This document shows positions 14,101-30,116 of a stretch of DNA of 64,000 nt, piece by piece. The DNA is from Cydia pomonella. Taxonomy: Eukaryota > Arthropoda > Insecta > Lepidoptera > Tortricidae. The position numbers were made by a program, and so were the translations under genes. The notes beneath the pieces were generated by a model. The model worked only from the letters and a program-made list of their open reading frames with translations. It did no database searches and was not told the origin of the DNA. The DNA is taken from NCBI RefSeq assembly GCF_033807575.1, contig NC_084708.1:5108501-5172500 (forward strand), read 5' to 3'. Numbering within the stretch: the first letter of the stretch is position 1; the number at the start of each line of letters is the position of its first letter.

Positions 14101-17100
14101 GCTGGGTAGACTGCGACTACGCTGCCCCCAATACGAAGCCTGCATCGTTGGAAGATATCACTCGCGTAGACACATAATCACTGGACACATAACAGATCAA
14201 CTGGCTATAGACCGCAAGAACAAATCCCTTAAGTATCTACAGCTTAACGACAACTAGAACATGGCCATCTTTCTGGATAATCGGACGCAACAGCTGGTTA
14301 ATAGGATAAAGACTAGTGGAATGACCGTTGACCAAAATTCGTCCGTTTTGTATTTGGGTACAAAGTGCTAAATAGAACATTTTTCACGTTGCGCGGTGTA
14401 ACACGCACGAGGCACCCGAAAGATTTGAACCACGCACTTCTAAGGCCAAAAGAAGGAAAAAATGTTGTATGAGTTTAAGTAAATTTCGCCAAAAAGATTT
14501 TTTTTTCTTTTTTGTTTCCAAATTTTTTCAATGTATTTGTATTCAAATTAAAACCCTAACCTAAACCTAACCTAAGCTCTCCGAAACATGTCGCGCGAGG
14601 GACTAAAAAATACGTGAGTTGTAATCCGTAGTACTATTTTAATGTCAGTATGTCTTCACGACAGTTTAAATTCGATTAATGTATTGTACATAAAAAGTTT
14701 ATGTTGTGGTAAAACTACCACTGAAAATGAATTTTAACGATTTTTTTTTCATAAAACCTATTTTTTGCAAAGGTCACGTACTTACTTACTTACTTACGGG
14801 TACTTGTCACGTATTGAAATCTATCATTGAAGATATTTAGACTACTCCCCATAAGTTACGATAAGAAGTTTTTTTTAAATTGGTATACTCTGAAAATCCC
14901 GGACCAAGAAATTGGACAGGTGGAATACTGTCCTAAGCAACTACTGTTAATTTGAATTGAGGCTCACGTCGGTAGTAGTAAACAGTGGTATTGCTGACGA
15001 AAACGGTATTATTGCCGTGAAATAACACATTATGCTCTCTGGCAACCCCACAGTGCGTTTTGGGGTTTTTAGGGTTCCGTACCAAAAAGGTACAAAAGGA
15101 ATCCATTGGTGCGACTCTGTCAGTCCGTCTGTCATCGCTAAATATCTCGAGAACTGCTTACTTAAGCTATCGATTTAAAATTTGGAATAGTCATGAAAAA
15201 CGCTAACCCAAACACATCAAAAGTATTTTTTTTAAATCAACAATGCAGAATTTCAGTCTAGATACTGGATCGAGTGGGGTATCATTATTTTATTACATTT
15301 TAATATTTTTATCTTTAAAATTATTTATGAAGGAAAATGTGAAAAAACATACCATTCTTATTATCCTTGAAAAACCAACATACATACATACAGGTCGCGC
15401 AAATTAGTTAGGCGATTTGCCGATAGATGGCGGTGTACACAATCATGCTTCTTCACTTCTGGTAAGTATTTTCTGCTTATATTTACTTGAGATAATGGAA
15501 TGTTTGTACGGAACTATCAGTGCGCGAGTTAAACTAACTCGCACTTAACCGGGTTTTTTATTATATGAGGATTTAGTTATACAATTGGTACCTACTTAAT
15601 TTGTACTTATTTGAAATAAAAAAATGTACCTTTATATAGCTCAGGAGTCAAGCCAAACGAAGTTGGGGCTGCTGTAGAGCATCTCTTCTGAAACCCCTAC
15701 TGAATTCCAACATATGCTACAACATATTCAGAAAACAAGGGGCTGAAAAAAAAATTACTCATGATTTTATTCGCAAATAAGTAAATTCGGACGAGAATTC
15801 AAATAATAAAACAATAAAAAAAAACAAATCTAGTACCATTTTTATCTATACAATTTGGGAAATGTTTATGACTCGTTTTGCGTGGATTGCCAACCAAAAG
15901 ATGCTACTGCTGTCGTGTTACTAACAAAATTATATACTCGTATGTATAAAGTATAGGACAATTTTACAAAGATCGACCTGGTCCCACAGTAAGCTTAATA
16001 AGGTTTGTGTTGTGGGTACTAGGCAACGGTATATATTATGTATAAATACTTATGTATATCCAAACAACCATAACTCAAGAACAAATAAATAAATAAAATA
16101 AATAAATAAATAAATAAATAAATATTATAGGACATTATTACACAAATTGACTAAGTCCCACAGTAAGCTCAATAAGGCTTGTGTTGAGGGTACTTAGACA
16201 ACGATATATATAATATATAAATATCTATAAATACTTAAATACATAGAAAACACCCATGACTTAGGAACAAATATCCATGCTCATCACACAAATAAATGCC
16301 CTTACCAGGATCCGAACCCGTGACCTCTTCGTTCGGGACTGCTTTGTAGTTAAGAGTCACTACCGACTAGCAGGCCATTTGTATTATAAAAATAATGTTC
16401 TATTTAATACTTTTGTATCCAAATACAAAAGCGTCGAATCTTGGTCAACAGTAATTCCACTAGTCTTTATCTTATTAATCAGCTGTTGTCTCCGACTATC
16501 CAGAAAGATTACCATGGTCCAGTCGCCGTTAAGCTGTAGATAAAGGATGTTGTTCTTGCGGTCGATAGCCATTTGATCTGATATGGATACAGTGATTATG
16601 TGTCTTCGCGAATGATATCTTCCAACGATGCATGCTTCGTATTGGGAGTAACGTAGACGCAGTCTTCCCAGCAAATAACCAACTGCCAGGACCGCCAGCG
16701 CCAGCACGTATATCTTACCAGCTAGAAAAAGAAAGGACTGATTTTATTTAACCAACTTCAGAGTTTTTGAAGGAGGTTTTCAATTCGTCGGAATTCTTGT
16801 AGTTATAGGCATGTTCTCATTGGTAATTGTTTGCAAGTTATGCCACTGCTAACATATTATTATTAGAAACATTTTAGAAACTTACTTGTATGTAGCGAAA
16901 TTCCAAACTTCATTAAAGACAAACACTTAGAATTCTACAATAATAAACAATAAAATCAAAATAAAATTTAAACTGACAAGTCTTTTTTTTTTTTTTTGTA
17001 ACTGACAAGTCAGACCAGCTTCTTTGTTCGAACTGTCAAAACGATTAGCCAGTATCACAGAGCACCCGATCTCTTTAATGTGATATCGCCCTTCATCTTC

Positions 17101-20100
17101 CAATCTCTTTGCTTTGGTCATTATGGAGTCATATTTGTGTTATAAGTTATAATTATAAAACACCGAAATACTACTAGAGTTTATGAGGAAAGAGAAGAGT
17201 CATAGAAAGTATTGGTTCCCTTATATTCCACTACGACTCTTCCTTTCCGCACAGACTCTACCAATAATAATACTATTCTTTGGTACACCAAATCATGGTA
17301 CAACATGATCATACACAACGATCTTGTAAGAACGAGACCCTGTCTCACTCTATCTTATAGCTTAAAATGATAGCTATACCGGGTCGTGTAGACACAGCTT
17401 TAATAATGGGCCGGTTGGTAATAATGAACCCAACCAAATTACGCAGGTTGTTTTTGGTATGTTTTTTTTATATACCACGACGGTGGCAAGCAAGCATACG
17501 GCCCGCCTGATGGTAAGCAGTCACTGTAGCCTATGGACGCCTGCAACTCCAGAGGTGTTACATGCGCGTTGCCGACCCTTTAAAAATCTGTACACTCCTT
17601 TTTTGAAGAACCTCATACTGTAGACCCTCGGGAAAACCTCGGCAGGTAGCTCATTCCACAACCGGAGCGTGCGCGCGAGGAAGTTCCTCTTAATCCGCAC
17701 AGTGCGTGACCATTTAGGTTTTAGGGTGTGAGGATGAACACCCTGCCGACGACGGGCGGTGCGGTGATAGAAAGTAGCCGTGGGCATCATGTCAAACAAT
17801 TCTACCCTCATTTATTTATTTTATGGTATGTTGACAAGAATGTTAAGGCGTTCTTTTAATTTCATCGCATTGCTTAATTGCGTATGTTCTTTCCCTCACG
17901 GACGCTATATTTTAGCATACTGAAAGAAATGTATATTTTTAATTACCTAGAGCTGTCTTTGCACACACACATTAGTTTCTTCTTATCTTTAAGCTTAATT
18001 AAGAACAATTATTACATTTGTCCTTAGGTTTTACGTCAGAGCTAACATTATCCCGCCCTTATTATCTTATAATTAAATTTTAAATTTTAGCCAACAATTA
18101 ATTTAGGTTTATAGCTTTTTCAATGATGCTTACGAGTATAAGGTAGGTTGATACCGACAACACCAAAGACCTTCGAGGAAAATAAACAAATTACAATAAA
18201 TTGGATAGGGTTTTTTATTTCCCATTTTATTGCTTTTATGTATTAGATGTAAAAATGAACATCTCCTAACATTATTTATACCTTTCAGCTTCTAAACGAC
18301 CCGCCGATCCTCTTCTGCGACGAGCCAACCACCGGCCTCGACAGCTGGGCAGCCAACGCCGTAGTAGCAAGGCTACGAAGGCTGGCCGCTGGTGGAAAGC
18401 TAGTAATATGCTCAGTTCACCAACCGGCTTCGGGAACATTCGAATTGTTTCATCAAGTGGTCTTATTGGCTGCGGGAAGAACGGCGTTTCATGGGACGAT
18501 TGAGCAAGCTGATCACTTCTTTGCTTCGTGAGTATTATTTTAATCAAACCAACTAATAGTCATATGCTCAGTGGACCAACCGGCCTCTAAAGACGAACCG
18601 CGTTCCATGAGACGATTGAACAAACTGATCATTTCTTTTTTTCGCAAATACCTTTTTCATGCCAACCATGGCGCGAGCGCAGTATTATTCAGGGTCAAGG
18701 CAGAAGCCGAAGCAAAGGCAAGAGGCGGATTAGGGACAATTTCAAATATTTTCCTACTCCTCTACTGTTATCTGTCATTTATGCATTCATTAACACGAAT
18801 ATAAGAACATACATAAAAGATTTCAACAAAAGTCTATATTGTCTATTCTTCATAAAAGCTCTTGTGCTTTTATAAGCTATAATGTTACTGCGATTAATGG
18901 CTACCAACCTAACAAAACCAAAACGAATACAGTTTTAAACTAAGTGCATTGCTGCCAACGTACAAAATATTCATTTGGTTGCATAGTAAAAATAATTACT
19001 TCATAAGTCTGAAACACGCATGTGACACTCGTATTATAGCAACACCCATAGACTACGAAGACCGCTTAGCGTTGCTTGTTAGTCTCCGTAGGCTACGGTG
19101 GCCAAAATTGAGAAAAAAACTGTCCAAAAAATTAATTTAGCAAGTAGCAAGTACCAGGGCCTCATGAGTTACGAGGAGGTGTCGCTGACCGGCCGGCCGC
19201 GGCCCGGGGCGGGCCGGGCGCGTAACAAGGTATGCTCGCGCGTCTTGGCTATATACTTTTGCTGTAATTTGTTTACCTAAATTAAGATTTATTTTTGTTG
19301 ACTCGTAGGAAAAATATTGTATGCAACGTTGTATAAGTAGGTCAAAAAATTCTCGTGGCGTATTCCTTTACAATGTTCGCCTACGCCTTCGGCTCCGGCT
19401 CACATTGTAACTCACGCCACTCGCCTTTTTTGACCCTTCTTATACAACTGTTGCATAAAATACTATAATAGCTGCCAGTGTTTAAGCTACGGTCTTTCCG
19501 TAGCGGTTCAGCTAGCGGGAAATGAGAGAGATTCCATACGTGTGGCGTCATATTTTCAAAACAAAATTTCTTTTATACATCTCACGCTTTCTAAAATATA
19601 TACCGTGGATGAAGATGCTACAATTTTAAGTACACCTTATATGTATTCAGGCAATTCGTATAAAACGTTTTGTGTTGTACATATTATACCTACCTATTAC
19701 AGCTTTGTATGCGCTAAGAATATTGAAAGTACATCACTTAGATAGCTCGATAAAACGTACAGAGAGATGTAATAAATAACAACAATAATGAACTACGAAC
19801 TGTTGAAAAAGTATATAAAAGTCCTTTAGAGGATTAAAATTAAATAACCATTTGAAACTCAATACTACAAGTGGGTGTCAACTCAAGTATCGACCTTTTT
19901 GGGTGGCTTCCGCAGGGAATGTGACACTGTTATCGCGACTCACGCTTTACCGGTTCTCGTTGGAAAAGGTCGGAAACTAAAAAAACCGAGAGGTAAAAGC
20001 TATCTAGATAGAGACAACTTTTACCGCGTTTCTATCGCAAAGTTTTAATTAACGCGTAGAAGCTCTAGAACGGTTTGTTCAAAGTTGATATTACGTTTTT

Positions 20101-23100
20101 TACCTCTTGATGACCGTGTTTTATTTGCCTGCTTTTATTTCTGTCAAATTGACAGCAAGTCTAACTTAAACAGGGCCTTTATTATACGATGTGTAGATTG
20201 TGTAGGACGCCGGTCGTCAGGAGGCAAGCAAAAACATTAAATTTAATTTAAATTGTGCTAAAACGATAAAAACTTTTAAATATGTGTTTTATATCTGTGT
20301 TATAGGTACTTATACCTGGTCTCGTTCGATCACTGGCGATTTAAATTCGTTAATGATTTTATACTAGGCTTATATAAAACAGGAATAATTTTGGGAGTTC
20401 TCGATTCCAATTTCCTTATGGACAAAAAAAAAGTAGAAAAATATGCAAATATAAAACTGCCGAAATCAATCCCCAGTTCCATTAAAAACTACAAAGGATA
20501 ATTTTCAATCCAAAAAAATACAATTAAAGTCTTTCCTGCAAATTATGAAATTTTATTATTATTTGTATTTAGAACCCCAGAAAAAACCGAAGCAATAAAA
20601 GAAAACTTGTCTCGAGCGTTGTAAAAAACGGACTTCAAATTGCTTTCATTTCTCTTCGCTAGCATTCAGTAATTATTCTTTCATTTTAAAGGCTTTTTAA
20701 TAATAGTATTTTTCAACCATTCGTTTTGGTTTGGCCTTTAGGTCATAAAGAGGCTTGATGTTTAAATTATAGGCTTAAAGGGCCTAGGTGACGAACAAAT
20801 CATGTTACACAAATTTCATTGATGATGATGTTGGTGTAATCTTGTTATCCCACATAAGGGCTCGCAGAAGAATTTTCCATTTGTCACGATCCTGAGCGGC
20901 TACTTCCAGCTCTTTCCAGCCGAGTCCAGTTGAGCCAGCCGTCTTCTCAACTGATCGCCTCCATGTGGTACGAGGCCGCCCCGACAGCCTACTATCAGTC
21001 GATTGCAAGCGCTTCATTAGCTTGACCGAATAAATTTTCTGAATTTATATATCTTTTATGTATTAAGCTTAATAAAGGTGATGTTCAGATGACAACCAAG
21101 TACTTTTGCCACATTAGGTACTGCTGCGGCTTTGTGGTACTATTACCTACTGCTAAGCGCTTCAATTTTGGAACGCGTATCTTGAGTTATAACAATCATT
21201 GTCCTAACGTCACTTTGTCACTTTAAGAAGTGAGACTGGTTAATTAACATTTTACTAAAAGCCTAAAATGCCAGAATAGCTACATTTCGTTACCATGACC
21301 CAAATGTGTTGGACCACGGAGGCGTGAATGTTCTACTCGTGAAGTGATATATTGCTTAGAGATTATTGTAGTTTTGACTCTGTGGTACTTAAAGCAATAA
21401 TTAATGGTTCTCGATATGTAAGTAGTATTGACCGGCTAATGCAGTATTTATGTTTAAACTCGTTTTATTGTAAATCGTTCATGAAAACAGATCGTAAGAA
21501 GAATGTTTTTTTATAGTTCAATTCCTCTAGCTAAAAGTTCCCTAAACATAGCTCAGTATGTATGAATCCCTGTACTTATCAGCTAGCTTCTGTCCGCCAC
21601 TTCGACAGCGTGGGATGATGATGATTATTTTATAAAAAGTATCCTATGCCCTCAAATTATCTCCATACGAAATTTCATCTAAATCAGTTCAGCGGTTTAA
21701 GCGTTAAGACACGAGATAACAGATAGAGAGATAGACAGAAGTAGGTACTTTCGCATTATATTAGTAGGGATTATCTAACTACTTATACCTACAAACCCAC
21801 CCAACTTGTCAGTAGAAAAAGGCGCGAAATTAAATTTTCCATGGAAGATCAACCTTTCGTGCCTACATTTTTTTGCTGCCTTTTTCTACTGACAAATGGC
21901 TGTCTCAGAGTATAAATTGATTATTCGTTTACTCAAACAACAAGACATATGAAGCATTTATGAGCGTGCATGATTATAACCTGACATCCCTTATCACGAT
22001 TTTCTCTGAGCAATTTGCTTATTATACTAGTTACTGAACTATTTCTCAGCCGAAACTAAACTATCCTGAACTATCATTATCATACCTCGTAAGTTAGGCC
22101 CAGTGCAAATAGTTGCGCCTCTGATCTTGCAGATATTCTGTCAGAAATACGTAGCTTAAAAGCTTCTAATCGGAGTTACTCCCTCATTACGACAAGAAAC
22201 AACATGAAACTAGGTTTGAACATTAAAGTAACATATAATGTAACGTTTATGTCTGGTATAAAAAGTAATACCTTTAATATAAATTATTAATAATTACTAA
22301 AAAAAATATTACAAATTGTAGAAGTAATGTATCGCTCTAATTTCTTTGTACTTAGGTATTACGATTTCTAGTAACGAAAACGATTAGGGCAAACATGACA
22401 AAAATCACACGAAAACTAGACTATAGTATTAACAAGATCAGACTCTTATCAAAAGATTAAAGTTGATTCCAAAATATGTCTAAATTTCATATATTTTCTT
22501 TTGTATTACAGTTTACGCTGTATAGCCTGCATAGTGCATACCTACCATATCAGTATAATTTTAGTACAAAATAGCTAGTAACATTGCCGAGGGACCTGAC
22601 GAGCAAAATTTATAACAATAATATAATATTTTCAGAGTAGTCAATTAAGATAAAGAACACTCGAGCGATGGCCATTACTTCCATCGCAAGTTTCTCGCGG
22701 CGCGCCATAAGTTTTGTTTATTTTTAATGGAGGACCTTACCTTACGTGCTTTCAATAAAATATACAACTGTTCACGTGTCAATGTGGCTGATGTTGCATA
22801 CGTTCTAGGTAAAATAGCAATTCTGATCTAGGATCCGCTCTATAAGCTAAGGCCGGAAATTGCACGACCGTTTCAGCAAAATAGCAATATTCCAGTATTA
22901 CAGTCCGTTGAATAATTGTCTACTGTTGGAGATGGCTGGTAAATCTCGCTAGCGACTTATGTATTTGATCACGTGGAATATTGAGTTTTTATTAAAAAGT
23001 ATATGGGAGAATTTTCAGAGGAGTAGGAGTTGTAGAATGTCCCGATTAATTTATTTATTTTTACTTAAAGTAAAAGTGATTATCGATAAAATCTTCCAAT

Positions 23101-26100
23101 TACAGCTAGCTAAGCTGTACTCGAAACTGTAAATACAATCATGTTATTTTTTATTTTAGAGTAGGTGTAAAATATAAATTGAAAATGAAATAAGAACAAA
23201 AAAACAAACAACTTTTCGCAAAAATAACTAAATGAGCTAATTATAGAGATTGCTCTAGGCAAATAAATCATTAGTACATTGAACCATATTATTATAATTA
23301 ATCCGATATGCGTTCGTAACGTGTTTCTAAATATCGTCATTTCGAATTGGTTGGTTAAATAAAGCTCTTATGTGTACTGTCTTTGGGTCGATGGTCGTGT
23401 CTTTCTACTACACAATCACATCGACGTTATTCCTCAGGACTGGATTTAGGTACTCCAATCTACTTATAGTCGAAATTTTAAATCACGAACTTCGTTTTCT
23501 AACCAGTTTTGCCTAAAGTTGTGCCTAACACCTTACACCATCGCAGACAAAATAAAACTAAACTGTTATTCTTTTCTGGATACGTAGCCAACGTGCCAAT
23601 CGTTAACGCCCCGTAGCGAACGAAACGCAACTATTACTGTCCAGTCTGTCCCACTAATATGGAAGAGTGATGGAAAGAGATGACTGCGCTACGCTACGGA
23701 GCGTTAACGATTGCCACGTTGGCTAAGCACCTTGGGGTTGTTTGGGTAGATACACCATTTGTGCTATAAAAGTCAATCAAACTATACTATAAAACTATTA
23801 ATGTTAAATGGCAATAAAAGTAAAACGGTTGATTGGATTAACAGTCGTCTCTACTGCTCTGTCTGTGTTATATGTAACAAAAAAACCTCTCCTTTATAAA
23901 AAAAAAACTTTGGATCGCTATTTGTCTATGCTTGACACTTGGTCCAGTCTAATACCTACTCCATTGTTACTTGGTTGACTGCAGAAAAACAAGATAGAAA
24001 ACACTAACCTTATAATGAACATGACGCTCGTTACGATTAAATAGTTGCTACTTAATAATTAAGTAATAAATTTACCTTAAGCGATTTTTGAATTAAGGCA
24101 GGTACCTTAACTAGATAGTTGGAACGCAGGCGCCATTACCAATTGTCGAAACAATTACCAAAAATTTAATTTTATTCTAAGAAGTAGTTAGGTAGATAAT
24201 AATAAAAAAAGTATAAATGAATGCCGCCAGCATCCTTGGTACAATGCCTCAAGGGCCTATTTTAGATTGTATATATTCTATATTCATTATGTATATTGTC
24301 ATTGTGAATAAAGAATTTACCAGTATAAAAATAACAAATATTTAGTAAACGCGATTTATAACACAATGGTCAATACAAACATTAATTCTGTTTCATCAAA
24401 TATCATTTTTTAATTGGCCATAGACTTAAAGCAGTTTAACAGCGTGATCAAATGTTTTATAGAATTTCGAAATCAATGGTCCTATGCCTTCGAAGTCACG
24501 TAGGCCCTTGGCTCATTTGGTTTTGACCTCTTTCCCTCGGAAATATACATCAATAAAAATCTTGTTTGAGACGAGACGATGTTTCCATTGACGACATCCG
24601 ACGCTGGAATTGCTCTAGCGGTATGCTTTAATCTTGAATTCCAATGTAAAAATACTTTCAGAGATTTTTAAAAATCAAAATTGCTCTGATTATATTGGTT
24701 TTAATTGTTTAATTTGCGCGAGTATTTTTAGTTTGAGCGACAAATAAAGGAATCAATTGAAAAAAATACGATTTAGAAAACGAATTCGGATATTTGAGTG
24801 GAATTATAATTTTAGCACTCAAGTTCATCGGTGTGTAACTTCACATGAATACCACCACCACAATGCCACCATTAAACAATTCTTACTAACATAATTATTT
24901 ATTTCACCGAGCTGAACTATTGCCAATTTGCTATTATTTTATTTTAAATTAGTTATGTAAAGTCAGACCAAGATAACTCTGCAGCGATTTTTATAGCACT
25001 GACGTGCAAGTGTTATTTTAACACCAAACTTCTATAAAATTATGTCGTTTAAATAACAATTCTAATGTCTGTGCTATAAAAATCGCTGCAGAGTTATCTT
25101 GGTCGTACTTTAGGTACCTACATATGTTTAGTGTGATATATGAATTTAAAGGTAACTACATAATGAACACATATACATATACATATTAAAGTTAAATATT
25201 CGAAGTAACTTCCTGTCATAATTAATATATTATTACGAACTCGCGCTAGTAAACATTCCGTGTAGGTAAATTGCTGGAAATTAGTTTCGGTTCGATGTTT
25301 AAAGACACCTAATATGAGGTCTTCACTGAGGTATTCCTTTGACTACATTCCGAGACAGAGTTTCGTTCTTACCAGGGGCCTTATTCGACATGCACAACTG
25401 TCAAATTTCGCGTCCACATCAAATCAACACTTGATTCTATCGCATGTTGATTGTATCAAGTGTTGATTCTATCAACTGTGGATATTATCATTTGGAACAA
25501 TCAAAACTCATTCATAGAAAAAATAATCAAACTAAAATCAACTTTGTTTATTACTACTATACAGTTTGTAATGGCTCTGAACTCGAAGTGGATCGGTTTG
25601 ATTTGATTGTCACCTGACTGTGGATTGCTAATGTCAAATTTTGACAAGTGTTGATTTTATTGCTAGACTTTTTTGTCCATGGGCTTGGGCACCATCTTGG
25701 ATTTTTTGACGTACGACAGGGAATACCCTTCCTTTCATACAATATATGGCATAGAGTAAGGCGTCTTTTTTTTAAAAACATAACTTTACAAGAATCAGCG
25801 ACATCTTGTATCCGATAGGATAAGTAATGCGCTATGAATAATGCGGCGGCGAGTAGTGAAACTATACCTGACAATGTCAATCAATTAAAAAGTGACCACA
25901 CAGTTGATGGTCGATAAAGGCGATTATTAATTGAATTTTAACGACAATAAAGCACTATTGACATGCGATCTTTTTGTTGAACCCACACCTACACGTCGAA
26001 TAATGCTCGCTCCACATATTCTCCTAGAAACGCTCAAAATTCTAAAAAAATTCAAGCAATTTACTCCGCACCCAGTTGCTTCTAAACCACGTTCACGATC

Positions 26101-29100
26101 CAAGTTGTAAGTATACCTTAACACATCCTTCAGGCATATGATTTAAAGTCCGTTTTTTAAAAATTACGAGATGGTTCATGAATCCTTTATTATTTTTCCA
26201 AAAATTACGCTATTACATTATTTATAAAAAAGATATAATATAACTGTTAGTAACTCGGTCACTTGGTCTATCACCAACTATTTGAATGCTCTTTGTATGT
26301 ATACGCAACCCCATTGTACAGTCGCCATCACCATTAAGACCTACTGTATGGTCTATATTACACGTTTGGAGGGTACTGAAATTTGTTTAGGTATCCTCCT
26401 TGTGACTAGTTAAAACAGTTTGACGGGATGACGAATAGGAACAGATTTGCAGTTTGACCAATAGCTACAAAATTACGATGTGTCCTAATAGAACTAAATC
26501 TACTTGTGACGGGTTGAAACAAATAATACTGCTTTTGGCGGTGTGACCGGTTAGAACAAAATTTTGGTGTGATGAGTTGATGCCTAAATCGACCTAAGTA
26601 CTTATTGTTTATATAAACCTACAAAAAGACGATTCCTATGTACAGGAGATTAAATACATATTATGTTATTCAACTACGAATTAAAAAATATATATTTCTG
26701 TTTACACATTTTTTTAACGTTTTTCTTTAATAAAATAAAACATTAAAGTTTTCTGTGACTATATTTCATTTTCTTGAGTGTAGATTATTAGTTTCAGTTT
26801 CCAGTTGATACCAGGAACTACACCTCTTCAAAAACTTTGCTGGTGGTTCGACATCTGTAAGTTTATATATAAAATATCATAAAAACACTTAAGATAAAAA
26901 CTTATAAATAAATTCTGGTCGGTCGGTAGTGTGTCCAGAAGGCTGCTGCCCCTCTGGATAACAATGCTGATCCGCCGATTGAAATATAGGCCAGGCCTCT
27001 GGTCACCAGAAACCTTTAAAAGGCGTTTTGACATTTCCTCATAGACCCACGCTAGGACCCCAGGGTTTCAACTTCAACCCCAAGCGCCACAAATATGTAG
27101 CTAAGGTTTTAAATTCTAGACTATGAACATGAAATATTGTTTGCTAGTTAGGGAATTAGAAAAAAATAGTAATAGGAGACGGCCGTGGTCGTGGTAGGTA
27201 GGTACATCATGCGTGGGCCAGGCAAGCCCTGAAATTATGCACCAATTTTACTATAACTTTGTTCACCTATTGACTGTTTCCAAGATAATCGTTTTTAATA
27301 TGTAGTCCGTATAATCGGGCAGTATAATTTGCCTCATATTTTTAACACAAAATAATTATCGGTACATATATATGTACCTATTTTGCAATATTTTCTTGTT
27401 TGCATCATTTAGTTACTTGTTTACTCCGATTGACGTGTTTATCATTTTCGTTACTATGACAGCGCAATACTTTAAATATTGTAACGTGAAGGTTGAGTCC
27501 GGTGCCAAAATAACTCACACTAATTTAAGACCCACCTTACAGTTTACATAGCGGCATTGTCCTACGATGCTTTAAATGAATACGGTAAACATTTAAATAC
27601 TACTACTAGGCGTTTATTGCGCGTACTCAGTCGAAAAAGTTTGAAACCGATTTTGACGAAGAGTGCATGCGTATTGCATATTCGAGCGATAGAGGGGCAA
27701 ATAAAGACAGGATATAGTTGCCTTTTCTCAATACAAATTTGAATACTCAAGCCGTAGCCATTTTGGTGGTTATACTGCTTTGTATATGTGCGTAAAAATG
27801 TGTATGTGTGGATTTTTAGGGATGTGGACGGGTCGATTTTGATCATATTATATATCGGTAAGTGCTACACAGCGAAACTTCGATATCTTCACAAGAAATA
27901 AACATCACAGATGGATAATAAATATTTTATAATATAATAAGATAACTAATTTCTTCCAGAAAACATGTTTTAGTAGTTATTTATGTATCGTAATTAAAAT
28001 ATCCTGGTCCTTATTTTACTTTTTAGCTTCTCTATGTGCAATCGGTATGTCAGGCTTCTGACCAGTGTAACACCGAGATACTTTGGGGAATAGTTATGTT
28101 GTAAGGCTGTACCCCGGAATCTAACTCTGAGGGTCTTATGTGCCAGCTTATTGGACAGGTGGAAACAGCAAACTTCGGTCTTAGAAGGATTTGGGCACAG
28201 GCGCCAACGGGTGAAAAAGTCGGCGGCAGAGGTCATATAGATATAGCTACATGATAAAAGAAATAGAATCCTCCATTATGCGTGGTCGGACGCCTGTTTT
28301 TCTGCCAATGCCTATTCATAAATCTGTTAAGACCTTTTTTCTTGATAACACCTAAAATAATAAGTTTATAATTAATCTCAATGTCTCCAGTTTGCTGTTT
28401 ATTCAAACAGAAAAATCCAAATTTCTCAGTCATTATACGACCGCTGTCTTATATTATACGCCATTAAAAATTCAACATAAATAACAATTAATTAGGCATA
28501 TCGTCCAATTTATAGTATGGCACAGGTATTAGTTCTTACAAAGTTGACCTTAATTTACAAATTTATAAGGAGTTGATGTAAAAGTGAATTGGAAGAAGTT
28601 GATAAGCAGACGCAACCAGCTAGTCGCCGAAGCTCCGCTTCCCTCGGATGAGCCAATTAAGCCTGCACCTAACAGGCTCTGGCTCATAGGGGGCTTTGAG
28701 CTTGCTGTTGCGTCAATTTTCATAATAACAAAAAAAGCTAGTCTAACAACACAATTACTCACTCACTGCCATCTGACCTTCTAACCCAGAGGGGAAAATA
28801 TACCTTATTGGGGCTACTTCTTCCTCGTGATATTTTATTTAACCGAAAAGTAATTGGTAAAAGTTAAATGATATTTTGCACACAAGTTACAAGATGTTCA
28901 TTGTTAAGAGCCGGGATTAGGACCCACGACCATTGGTTTTAAAATCAAACTTTATATTATATAATTTGTATTTTTATAATAAATCAGTTTTCTTTTTGAC
29001 ATTTATTATTTGTCAAGATTTTTTTAAATCCTGGACAATTGTCACATGTACGTTTTATGATAGATCTACATCGACGCAACTGCATGTCATCGTCATGGTT

Positions 29101-30073
29101 CTTGCGGTTTATTTTTATAACGCCAAGATCGGAATTTGGCAGCTAACTCCATCTTGCGTCGAGTAGAAGAATCAAAATCGTACGGAAAAAACTACTCTCT
29201 GCCTTAGGATCCCCTTTCAAATGTCATAAATCCAAACATGGCAGCCATACCCATCGACAAAAAAGTCTACCGTTGATCTAATTTCATTTGACAGTTAACT
29301 AATACGTATTCGACACGCTTATATTTGACAACTAGAATCCTGACTAGAGCTGGGACTGCGTACCAAAAGTACGTCTCTGTTACTCGTACCAAAAGTACGT
29401 TTAAAATACTACTTTTACGAGTATGACCCCCAATAGGCAGTTTACGTATTTGCCGGTCTTAGGCGTCTTACAAATAAGGATTATTTATGCAAATATCGAC
29501 TTATTATTTCGGTAGGGGTCGGAAATATTATGACGTTTTGAGTGAAGGCTATGAATCCATTGACAATATTTTTATTATATATTATTACACTATTTTTAGA
29601 TACAACAGACGCCCAGACGACCGTCTGTTAACAAAATTTTGTTTTGCTTAAAGTAACGGTAAGAATGGAGGTACGAGGTGATGAAAGTTTCATATTTGTT
29701 TTATTTCAGAAATCAAAGTTCGTACTTTTAAATACTCGACAAGCTAAAAGTAGTCTATTACAAAAAACCTGTTCCAAAAACTATTCCGGTACAACGCCCC
29801 GCCTCTAGTGTGGATATTGTTCACTGACAGGTGTTGATGATAGCAATTCGACAAGTCACAATATTTCCCACATCAAATGGAAATCAACACGAAACGTCAC
29901 TTTTAGCATGTCGAATAAGGGCCCAGTTTAGTTTCTATTTCTACTTCAATAAGGTCGTATGGTTCAGTTTTGATTCTACAAATGAAGAAAACTGTGAATT
30001 ATTTTGTTCTTATAATTATAACATTTAGGTCAAAAGAGCCTTGCATGTATATAGACACTTATTTTTCAACAAG

Positions 30074-30116
<43 letters not shown>

